Source: a virus. From it: a DNA stretch of 44,779 nucleotides. The stretch is from positions 1-44,779 of IMG/VR virus record IMGVR_UViG_3300035182_001078; one strand, written 5' to 3'. Numbering within the stretch: the stretch's first letter is position 1; every line of letters begins with the position of its first letter. Below are positions 38,367-44,652 of the stretch, piece by piece. Below the pieces are notes generated by a model. That model was not told where the DNA came from, searched no databases, and saw nothing but the letters and a program-made list of their open reading frames with translations. The position numbers and the translations under genes were made by a program.

Positions 38367-39819
38367 CTTGTTTAACAGTTTTTTGTTTATCCATATTAGG
38401 AAACATCTTTATATATTCTGGATAATATATATCCATTCCTGCAACACTATCCCTTCCTCTTGCAACCTGCCACTGATTCCATGTTAACTGACCTGCTGTC
38501 CATTCTATTAAAAGTCCTGCAGATTCAGCTTGGTGCGCTTGTCCAGCTTTTAATATATCTTCCTGTAATATTGGTAAATGATTATAGTCGATATATATCT
38601 TTACATCATCAAGTCCAAAAAATTTATTATATCTAGCAGTTGTCCTTATTGAAAATGGAATTATATTGTTTTGATACAAGAATTTTTCTGAAGAACTTCT
38701 GTTTTCGTAAGTTGCGTTTTTGCCACTCATTAATTCTGCAGGATAACCAAGTCTATCACAAATACAGTCTATTCCCATCCTTGCCGTTTCCTTTGTCATT
38801 AAATCCCTTGCGTTGAAACTAATGGGATTCCATTTTATAGGCCACCTAGATATAATATACTGTAATTTATCTATTGTTAAATTATATTTAGATAGTTGCA
38901 ACTGTAAATCATCCTGTTCATCAGGAGGCATTGGAGTCATTCCAGCTATATCTGGTTTCGAATCTCCGCTGAATACACCAAGAGGGCCTTTCTTTTTTAA
39001 TAAAACATTATCAGCTTCCATTGCGGCATTGATATTAGATATATTAAAATCAAGTCCTGCAACTTTACTTATAGGCAATCCTATATTAGGATTTGTTTGT
39101 TCTATTAAGCCGTCTTTTATTAAAAGTATTTCTGATGAAGGTATTGTATAGTTAACACCTTGTATAGAAAACATCCATTCCTTTATCTTATTTGTTCTAT
39201 CTATTCCATCCCAAACATAAGTTCCTTTTCCATCAATAACTTCAAATTTATTAGTATTTCCATATAAACTATAATTTTCATTTTCAACAGGAGTAAGAAA
39301 ATATGGATTAAGATTAAACATTGCTATTGCATTAGACTTATCCATTCCTGATGGACAAACTACAAATACTGGACAATATCCAAATATTTTAGCTAATACA
39401 ATTTGCTCTGTTTTAAACTCCTCTCTTGTTTGTAATGGATTAGGATTATTTAAAAGCTTTTTTATTTTAGATAATCTTGGAGATTTGTTTATATTCTTAA
39501 CTGTATTTCCATTTTCGTCAACAAACTCTATTCTTCCATTTGTATCAGCTTCTGCTAATCTTTCTATAACTCCTGCTAATGGAGCGCAATACTTATACGC
39601 AAAGAACTGCATTGTTTTACTTTCAAGTCCCATCCAACTTGGCCCTTGATCTAATCCATCACCTTTTAGATCTATTATATTACCATCTCCATCTTTAGGT
39701 ATAAAATCTTTTGTAACTGGAACAGGAACCATTGTTTTTCCTAAAGTACCAAATAAATTATATTCACGTCTAGTTAGACCTGAAACAATTGCATTTGCTA
39801 CTTTTTGAAGTGTATTCAT
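38335..39819 (-). CDS. Portal protein, HK97/SPP1-like
   Basis: 494 aa. Portal-type features: SPRLSKIKKLLNNPNPLQTR, then EEFKTEQIVLAKIFGYCPVF, EILLIKDGL, a central crown/stem section and the acidic-basic C-terminus. It forms the dodecameric DNA gate for the large terminase. The gene lies between terminase and protease. An exact 15-mer motif copy lies 17-31 nt upstream of its ATG. Confidence 0.9.
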   Translation of the reverse strand: MNTLQKVANAIVSGLTRREYNLFGTLGKTMVPVPVTKDFIPKDGDGNIIDLKGDGLDQGPSWMGLESKTMQFFAYKYCAPLAGVIERLAEADTNGRIEFVDENGNTVKNINKSPRLSKIKKLLNNPNPLQTREEFKTEQIVLAKIFGYCPVFVVCPSGMDKSNAIAMFNLNPYFLTPVENENYSLYGNTNKFEVIDGKGTYVWDGIDRTNKIKEWMFSIQGVNYTIPSSEILLIKDGLIEQTNPNIGLPISKVAGLDFNISNINAAMEADNVLLKKKGPLGVFSGDSKPDIAGMTPMPPDEQDDLQLQLSKYNLTIDKLQYIISRWPIKWNPISFNARDLMTKETARMGIDCICDRLGYPAELMSGKNATYENRSSSEKFLYQNNIIPFSIRTTARYNKFFGLDDVKIYIDYNHLPILQEDILKAGQAHQAESAGLLIEWTAGQLTWNQWQVARGRDSVAGMDIYYPEYIKMFPNMDKQKTVKQDGNKADKSKN

Positions 39820-39835
39820 TTTATTTTTTTACCTT

Positions 39836-39850
39836 GTCCACAAAGAAAAT
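39836..39850 (+). repeat. Dispersed motif GTCCACAAAGAAAAT
   Basis: Exact 15-mer in the 37-nt gap between the large terminase stop and the portal ATG. This copy is non-coding, so no protein constraint applies. Confidence 0.85.
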
Positions 39851-39856
39851 GGGAAT

Positions 39857-41092
39857 TTATGTCGTCTTTAGAAAATGTGAATAAGCTCCATATCTTATAG
39901 CGTCCATAGCGTGATTGTTTAAATCTACTGGTATATTTATCCACTTACCAGTTGCTTTATCTTTAGTCCAAATATACTTACCAAGTTCTGTTTTTATATT
40001 TCTACTTGATGAAGTATATTTAACTTTTAGTTTCCTTAATTGCTCTATACCTGCATTTACGCTCCCTTGTCCCTTTCTAGCAACTTGTGCATAAGTACAA
40101 CCTGCTTTTCTTATTTGCCTAATCATATCTGCATCGTGCTCACAGTATAAAGGCGTTCTATCGTTATATCCATTAGACCTTAATACAGCAACAATATCCC
40201 TTGCCGGCATCCCTGTTTCATAACCAAGCTCATGTACAAATAAAGTATCTCCTATTTTACACTGCTTTATTATTACAGTAGGATCTATTGTATAACCAAA
40301 ATCAATACTAAACACTGGGTCTTCAGAAGGAAAATCCTCGTCATTTATAACTTCCCAGTTATTAAATATAAGTCCTTCTACGTTTCCAGTTAATCCCCTT
40401 GCATAAACTTTCCATAACTCATAGTCACCTTTTAGTATAATAGGATTTCCAGTCTTTTCATTAACAAGTCTTGCTCCTATTCCATTTCCAGCCTCATCGT
40501 ATTTTGCGTATGCAAATGTACAAAGATTTTCTATTTCTCTATGCTTGGACTCTGTTAAAAAAGGATTGTGCCTATGGTCAGATATTATTAAAGCGTTCCC
40601 TTGTTCCCCTATTAGTTTTTCATGAGCAAAAAAGCGGATGCTAGGATTGTAATCTATTATTGTCTGATCTGAACGAGAATCCAATTGAAAGAATAGCATT
40701 TCGTCCATGCTGTTAGCCTCGTTACAAAAAAGCCTTTTTCTTTTAGGCCCACGAGCAGTCATTTCATTTTCAAAGGTCTTAAACTCTATTATTGAACCAG
40801 AGTTAAAAGTAAATATATGATCAGTTTTATGATATTTACTTATAGCTCCTTTAAAACTAGGGTATACATACTGTTCAAAATCTCTTAATGCTCCTCCACG
40901 AAGATGTGGAAAACTCATAGATGTAACAGTAGTTGTTCCCGCATTACTTCCTTCTTCTTCACTTGACATTGTAGCAAGTACACCAAGAATATTTACAGTC
41001 TTTCCACTATTTTGTCCACCCTGATTTACTATCCTTCTTTGACCATATCTTAGTAGTCGCAAGTTTTCGGTGAATAGATTCGATACCTGCAT
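39857..41092 (-). CDS. Terminase large subunit
   Basis: 411 aa from ATG 41092 (MQVSNLFTENLRLLRYGQ). The frame is open to 41128, but the extra 12 codons run towards a terminator stem. Walker A is GGQNSGKT (about 25-32) and Walker B-like RLFCNEAN (about 133-140). The nuclease domain has SIDFGYTIDPTV, YCEHDADMIRQI and NHAMDAIRYGA with the expected Asp residues. It packages DNA into the prohead and cuts it. The small subunit is 2.5 kb upstream, separated by accessory genes. Confidence 0.92.
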   Translation of the reverse strand: MQVSNLFTENLRLLRYGQRRIVNQGGQNSGKTVNILGVLATMSSEEEGSNAGTTTVTSMSFPHLRGGALRDFEQYVYPSFKGAISKYHKTDHIFTFNSGSIIEFKTFENEMTARGPKRKRLFCNEANSMDEMLFFQLDSRSDQTIIDYNPSIRFFAHEKLIGEQGNALIISDHRHNPFLTESKHREIENLCTFAYAKYDEAGNGIGARLVNEKTGNPIILKGDYELWKVYARGLTGNVEGLIFNNWEVINDEDFPSEDPVFSIDFGYTIDPTVIIKQCKIGDTLFVHELGYETGMPARDIVAVLRSNGYNDRTPLYCEHDADMIRQIRKAGCTYAQVARKGQGSVNAGIEQLRKLKVKYTSSSRNIKTELGKYIWTKDKATGKWINIPVDLNNHAMDAIRYGAYSHFLKTT

Positions 41093-41129
41093 TATTACAC
41101 AATTTACGTTATATATATGTATGTACAAA

Positions 41130-41163
41130 AAAAAGTTATTAACATTAGCGTTAATAACTTTTT
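41130..41163. terminator. Strong bidirectional terminator before the large terminase
   Basis: Perfect 14-bp inverted repeat, AAAAAGTTATTAAC (41130-41143) and GTTAATAACTTTTT (41150-41163), loop ATTAGC. It has a T-run on the minus strand and lies between the small accessory genes and the terminase ATG, so the late structural genes must have a promoter or read-through here. Confidence 0.8.
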
Positions 41164-41180
41164 AGTAATTACTTGGAGTA

Positions 41181-41312
41181 TTATTCATCCTTTACTTCTG
41201 TCGGCGTAATTAATCCCTGTAATTCGTTTGTAAAGAATTCAATACCAGATTTGTCAATAGTGCATTTGTGCTTTTTTACAAAGTCCAAAAGCTCCTGGAG
41301 TTTTTATTCCAT
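41181..41312 (-). pseudogene. Small gene with in-frame TAA at codon 3
   Basis: From ATG 41312 the frame reads M-E-TAA, then KLQELLDFVKKHKCTIDKSG and on to VKDE and TAA at 41181-41183, 44 codons in all. The stop (41304-41306) would be CAA (Gln) after one C-to-T change. The rest is open and looks like a normal small helical protein. Translation from TTG at codon 9, preceded by CAGGAG, is possible but weak. No family is recognised. Confidence 0.45.
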
Positions 41313-41316
41313 ATAT

Positions 41317-41619
41317 TTAAGTTTTAAGTGACTCTACTAATGCATCTATTCCTTCAATACATTTTTTATCAGTCATGCCATTAGTGCTAATTGTAGCTTC
41401 CATATCACGAAATAGTATGCAGGCAGATTCCCTGTCTATAAGTCTATTACGATTAATGTATATACGATTAGTTTTAATTCCAGATCGAAGTATGGTACAA
41501 AGCTGAATTATTATTTCATCAGTATGAACTTCTTGCCTGTTAACTATTTTTAACGACCCGTCAAAATTAAGATATACCTTAGTTTCAAGTACTGGAGTGT
41601 AAGTGTATATTTGAGTCAT
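41317..41619 (-). CDS. Hypothetical protein (100 aa)
   Basis: No family recognised. Beta-rich N-terminus (YTYTPVLETKVYLNFDGSLK), then basic (GIKTNRIYINRNRLIDRES) and acidic helical C-terminus. It lies 4 nt upstream of the interrupted small gene. A variant of the dispersed motif (41669-41684) lies 50-65 nt before its ATG. Confidence 0.65.
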   Translation of the reverse strand: MTQIYTYTPVLETKVYLNFDGSLKIVNRQEVHTDEIIIQLCTILRSGIKTNRIYINRNRLIDRESACILFRDMEATISTNGMTDKKCIEGIDALVESLKT

Positions 41620-41668
41620 TTTATTTTAAAATTTTAGTAAATCAGTTTTTGCTCCAACTTTCTACAGA

Positions 41669-41684
41669 GTCCACAAAAAGAAAG
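41669..41684 (+). repeat. Variant of the dispersed motif (GTCCACAAAAAGAAAG)
   Basis: Two extra A relative to the main form. It is non-coding, between the 33-aa membrane-protein gene and the 100-aa gene. Confidence 0.6.
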
Positions 41685-41705
41685 CGGGCATATTCCTAGT
41701 AATGA

Positions 41706-41807
41706 TTACATTCCAAGCAAAATCCACACAATAGCCACAATTAAAGCACCGAAGAAAAAACCCAATGCAAAAATTATAGCTGCTATTTGGCTAGGATGTC
41801 TGTTCAT
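41706..41807 (-). CDS. Tiny single-pass membrane protein (33 aa)
   Basis: ATG 41807 to TAA 41706-41708. The product begins MNRHPSQIAAIIFALGFFFG and continues ALIVAIVWILLGM: almost entirely one hydrophobic helix after a short polar N-terminus. It is the nearest to the terminase of three tiny membrane frames in this gap and lies beyond a terminator (41868-41896). Its function is unknown. Confidence 0.5.
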   Translation of the reverse strand: MNRHPSQIAAIIFALGFFFGALIVAIVWILLGM

Positions 41808-41867
41808 CTTAGATGGTTTTATTTTAAAATTTTGTAAAAATACATAGGGGGAGGTAACTGCCGAAAA

Positions 41868-41896
41868 CGAATCTCAAATTTTTTGTTTGAGATTCG
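41868..41896. terminator. Stem-loop terminator
   Basis: Perfect 11-bp inverted repeat CGAATCTCAAA (41868-41878) / TTTGAGATTCG (41886-41896) with a 7-nt loop, followed on the minus strand by TTTTC. It ends the unit started by the promoter at 42193-42224. Confidence 0.75.
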
Positions 41897-41908
41897 ATTG
41901 CTATTTTG

Positions 41909-41995
41909 TCATCTAGATGCTAATATGGCAATTAGTATTGCAGCACCATATATCAAAATAGTTAGATCTATCGGAACGTTGCAGTATTTTCGCAC
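41909..41995 (-). CDS. Possible tiny membrane protein with GTG start (28 aa)
   Basis: A 28-codon frame from GTG 41995 to TGA 41909-41911: MRKYCNVPIDLTILIYGAAI then LIAILASR. Basic start plus one hydrophobic helix. The GTG lies 1 nt after the stop of the 41-aa membrane gene and the stop is 12 nt before a terminator. Its length makes chance a real possibility. Confidence 0.3.
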   Translation of the reverse strand: MRKYCNVPIDLTILIYGAAILIAILASR

Positions 41996-41996
41996 A

Positions 41997-42122
41997 CTAG
42001 TTATTGATAGATATGTGTGCGATATATTGCCCATTGCCACATATCAGACAAACTACTAATGTAATTACGATTCCGATTAATACAGCAGTTCCTACCGTGT
42101 TGATGTTGATTGCTTTTTTCAT
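41997..42122 (-). CDS. Tiny single-pass membrane protein (41 aa)
   Basis: ATG 42122 to TAG 41997-41999. Begins MKKAININTVGTAVLIGIVI and continues TLVVCLICGNGQYIAHISIN. A Lys-rich start, one membrane helix (about 9-29) and a short polar tail. It is preceded by a textbook promoter (TTTG-N20-TATATTTG, 42193-42224) about 64 nt upstream, which supports real expression. Confidence 0.6.
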   Translation of the reverse strand: MKKAININTVGTAVLIGIVITLVVCLICGNGQYIAHISINN

Positions 42123-42192
42123 TTTTTGGTATTTTATTTGGTTATGAAATAATTAAAGATTCTGTCTGGTTTTTGTTTCCCCGTTAACAATA

Positions 42193-42224
42193 CAAATATA
42201 CAACGTAGTAGTGGATAATGCAAA
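42193..42224 (-). promoter_or_regulatory. Bacteroidota-type promoter TTTG-N20-TATATTTG
   Basis: On the minus strand TTTG (42221-42224), 20-nt spacer, TATATTTG (42193-42200), followed by TATTGTTAACG. Spacing and boxes are identical in form to the promoter at 43111-43142. It reads into the tiny membrane-protein genes. A DnaA-box sequence lies 15 nt further upstream (42240-42248). Confidence 0.7.
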
Positions 42225-42271
42225 TATATTATTACTTAGTTATCCACACGTTACTAACATTGTTCTAGCCC

Positions 42272-42300
42272 AAAACCCCAAGCCATTACTGACTTGGGGT
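42272..42300 (-). terminator. Rho-independent terminator after the 219-aa gene
   Basis: CCCCAAG (42276-42282) pairs with CTTGGGG (42293-42299), loop of 10 nt, followed on the minus strand by TTTTGGG. It begins 19 nt beyond the stop at 42319. Confidence 0.8.
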
Positions 42301-42318
42301 ATGTGTTGGGATTAATGA

Positions 42319-42978
42319 TTAACCATTAACTTCCCCTGCTTCCTTCATTGCTGTGCGAATACTTCCAACCGTTCCACGTGCATAACCTTCTGCAACCAAT
42401 GTTTTACATGCCTCGGTAGGTGTTACACCACCGTTAATTAATGCAAGTAGTTTGTCGTGAATTTCTGTTCCAGTGCTTCCCTTTGTACCTGCTGGTTTGG
42501 CAGTTCCGTCTGCTGCAATTGTGACAGGTTTAACCGTTCCAAATTTACTTAACAATGCGTTAACTATTGGCTCATTCAATATATCAAATGCACCTTGAGC
42601 CTCTGCTAATTTTTCCGGTGTTGCCTTTTTATCAGCCTTAACTGCATCCAAATTTCTCATTGCGTTGTCACGTTCAGCTAATTTGGCAACTTGTTCGTTA
42701 CGTAAATCGGCCAATTTAGCAGCAGATTCTTGTGCCTTGATGGCTGCAATCTCAGCCCTGATGTCACCATCAATTTTGAACACCGATGTTAAAGCATCAT
42801 TTTGCTCCTTCGTTCCATATTCCAATGACATTGCCTCAGTAAATTTAACCTTGCGTTGTTCCCTCAATGCGGTTAACTTGTCAGATGTAGGCTCAACGAT
42901 TGCGGCAACAACTGCGGTTTGCATGGCAGCACCTGCTTCAGCAGCACCTGCGGTTAAAAACATAATTACTTTTTTCAT
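42319..42978 (-). CDS. Ala-rich helical protein with HTH-like C-terminus (219 aa)
   Basis: No family firmly recognised. Residues 1-28 are hydrophobic and Ala-rich (MKKVIMFLTAGAAEAGAAMQ) but lack a clear cleavage site. Residues about 32-150 form a charged coiled coil (EIAAIKAQESAAKLADLRNE; QVAKLAERDNAMRNLDAV). The C-terminal 50 residues (LLALINGGVTPTEACKTLVA, YARGTVGSIRTAMK) look like a helix-turn-helix. The gene is a monocistron with its own promoter (43111-43142) and terminator (42272-42300). Higher GC than neighbours is visible. A regulator or structural protein is possible. Confidence 0.7.
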   Translation of the reverse strand: MKKVIMFLTAGAAEAGAAMQTAVVAAIVEPTSDKLTALREQRKVKFTEAMSLEYGTKEQNDALTSVFKIDGDIRAEIAAIKAQESAAKLADLRNEQVAKLAERDNAMRNLDAVKADKKATPEKLAEAQGAFDILNEPIVNALLSKFGTVKPVTIAADGTAKPAGTKGSTGTEIHDKLLALINGGVTPTEACKTLVAEGYARGTVGSIRTAMKEAGEVNG

Positions 42979-43569
42979 AATTTGTGCGTATAAAGCTCGC
43001 CAGCGTTATTTGGTTAAAAATTAATTACGTTGTTATATTTCAATTAACTTGGTTGTGGGGTAATCAGTCCGCAGATTCTCTTTGTATTGGCACTATTCCC
43101 TTCAACAATACAAATGTACAACACATATACATATAATGCAAATAATTATTGTTAAAATTTTGTTAACGTCTTGATATTATAAAAAAATATAATTTTGCCC
43201 ATAAATCTACTATCTGGCATCAACTATACATATATATATCCAAAACGTACTAGATTCCCGTAAAACGCCTTAGAATAGCCCAGGTAAAACTTATTACATA
43301 ACAAAATTTTAGATGTTAAAATTTTGTTAATTATGTTTGCATTGTGATTACATACCAGTACCTTTGTTGCATCAACAAATATACTTATATGGTATAACTA
43401 CTACTATGCAATACACAATACCTAAATTGATGCAATACCAGCATATAGCCAGCACTATGCAGTACCAGGTACTTGGTGCGCCAATGTACTACGCAATGCG
43501 CAGAAGTGTATATTACATAGTACATTGCCATGCACAATACACTTCGCAGATATATTTTCCTCTTTGAAA
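42979..43569. other. Non-coding block between small terminase and the 219-aa gene
   Basis: 591 bp with no credible gene on either strand. It holds the promoter at 43111-43142, T-rich and GTTAAC-rich stretches (43140-43335), and a 3' part (43395-43560) packed with variants of CTATGCAATAC/CTATGCAGTACC. That part also has short palindromes (AGTACC-A-GGTACT near 43461) and an inverted repeat GAAGTGTAT/ATACACTTC around 43503-43545. Lying next to the small terminase, it is a candidate packaging or regulatory site. Confidence 0.55.
43111..43142 (-). promoter_or_regulatory. Bacteroidota-type promoter TTTG-N20-TACATTTG
   Basis: On the minus strand TTTG (43139-43142), 20-nt spacer, TACATTTG (43111-43118), followed by TATTGTT. 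It shares ATTTGCATTAT and GTTGTA flanks with the promoter at 42193-42224. It drives the 219-aa gene with a leader of about 125 nt. Confidence 0.7.
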
Positions 43570-44085
43570 CTATTCCTCTTTGGTAATTTTTAAAATTTGA
43601 TTTTCTGATTCTAACTTTTCCAAAATCTCGTTTTCGGAATTTGACAATTCTGGAATACCCTGAACTACAGTAACAGTTACAGCATTTGATTTTACTTCTT
43701 CCTTTTCCATGTTCAATACCTTGGCTGTGAATATAGGATTAAATACATCTACCATTGCACCCTCGAGATTTTGAGAGTATATTATATAGAGTATTTTACT
43801 TATAACGTGGAAGTATAAACTATGTTTGTCCTTTGACTGTCGTATATCTCTTATATACTCTTCGGGTATACCACAATGTAAGCATAATGCCTTGATATTA
43901 TAAGCCCTCTTGTATTTTACATTAAATTCTTTTCCAACTTCTCGTCCAGTCATAGCCGTCTTTGGTACACTTATAGGGTTAGTATCGCACCATTGGAAGT
44001 AGTTACATGCGTTTTGCCATAGTGTTTCTGGCGTATTGGATACAATCTTTGTAAGGTTCTTATTTACCATCTCCCAGTGTTCCAT
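43570..44085 (-). CDS. Terminase small subunit (gp3-like DNA-packaging protein)
   Basis: 171 aa. The pattern PETLWQNACNYFQWCDTNPI, then a KYKRAYNIKALCLHCGIPEE helical segment, YFHVISKILYIIYSQNLEGA, MVDVFNPIFTAKVLNM matches the gp3-like packaging proteins of Bacteroidota phages and prophages. In that family a LW...YF.W...NP start is followed by a helix-turn-helix and a LNP..ia..L end. It recognises phage DNA for the large subunit. The C-terminal 40 residues are acidic. It overlaps the VRR-NUC gene by 26 nt. Confidence 0.85.
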   Translation of the reverse strand: MEHWEMVNKNLTKIVSNTPETLWQNACNYFQWCDTNPISVPKTAMTGREVGKEFNVKYKRAYNIKALCLHCGIPEEYIRDIRQSKDKHSLYFHVISKILYIIYSQNLEGAMVDVFNPIFTAKVLNMEKEEVKSNAVTVTVVQGIPELSNSENEILEKLESENQILKITKEE

Positions 44086-44407
44086 AAGTACTCAGTATTA
44101 GTTGTTGAAATTCAGATATGTTTCTTACTACAATATATATGTGCCCTTTAGATATAACTTTGTTCCTGAAATCTTCCTGCTCAGCACTTAGTCTTCCTAT
44201 ATCGGTTTTCATCTCGATAAATATAACAGCTCCTGTTACAACAAGTTCAAAGTCGCTCACGCCTTTAACAACTCCAAGAGCCTTAACTCTATTTCCTGTA
44301 ATTCGGTTAACAGAGTTATTGTTATTATGATGCAGCATACCTCGTTCTTTAGGATATGTATTCCAGTGCCACTGGAAACATTGAGCTTGCATTTGTTCTT
44401 CAGTCAT
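44060..44407 (-). CDS. VRR-NUC domain nuclease
   Basis: 115 aa, the full length of phage VRR-NUC proteins. The fold's signature is complete: GVVKGVSDFELV (D52), VIFIEMKTD (E65, K67), GRLSAEQEDF (Q77), then GHIYIVVRNISEFQQLI. The family belongs to the PD-(D/E)XK nucleases and is linked to branched-DNA cleavage. Directly upstream of the small terminase, it may resolve or trim DNA for packaging. Confidence 0.9.
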   Translation of the reverse strand: MTEEQMQAQCFQWHWNTYPKERGMLHHNNNNSVNRITGNRVKALGVVKGVSDFELVVTGAVIFIEMKTDIGRLSAEQEDFRNKVISKGHIYIVVRNISEFQQLILSTYGTLGDGK

Positions 44408-44618
44408 ATACTTTAATGTTTTTCATTAGTTGTCTAATTATCTCTGCTTTCCTAAGGTTAACATCGCACCTTAACTCGACGAATCCATCCATAGGATGTT
44501 GTCTCAACCGAGTATATACTATGTTATTCTCATGTAGCATGTTCATAACTTTTTCCCTGTCACTTTTTTTAAGAGTTATTACCAATGTAAATCTCGAGGT
44601 TAATTTTAGTACTTGCAT
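44400..44618 (-). CDS. Hypothetical small protein (72 aa)
   Basis: No family recognised. Begins MQVLKLTSRFTLVITLKKSD and looks like a small alpha/beta fold with a basic C-terminus (NLRKAEIIRQLMKNIKV). It overlaps the VRR-NUC gene by 8 nt. An exact 15-mer motif copy lies 15-29 nt before its ATG. Confidence 0.65.
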   Translation of the reverse strand: MQVLKLTSRFTLVITLKKSDREKVMNMLHENNIVYTRLRQHPMDGFVELRCDVNLRKAEIIRQLMKNIKVYD

Positions 44619-44632
44619 ATATTAGTTTTATT

Positions 44633-44647
44633 GTCCACAAAGAAAAT
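44633..44647 (+). repeat. Dispersed motif GTCCACAAAGAAAAT
   Basis: Exact 15-mer in the short gap between the gene ending at the circle junction and the 72-aa gene. It is non-coding. Confidence 0.85.
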
Positions 44648-44652
44648 ATAAT

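Noticed and set aside
38813-39151. Plus-strand 112-aa frame
   Set aside because: Antisense to the portal gene; no recognisable protein features.
41093-41128. Upstream start of the large terminase
   Set aside because: The extra 12 codons run into the strong terminator stem and do not resemble terminase N-termini.
42665-43024. Plus-strand 119-aa frame
   Set aside because: Antisense to the 219-aa Ala-rich gene; the Ala/Ser-rich composition mirrors the other strand.
43337-43567. Plus-strand 76-aa frame in the non-coding block
   Set aside because: The composition (many Tyr, Gln, His, Met) simply reflects the ATGCAATAC repeats, and there is no promoter or leader.
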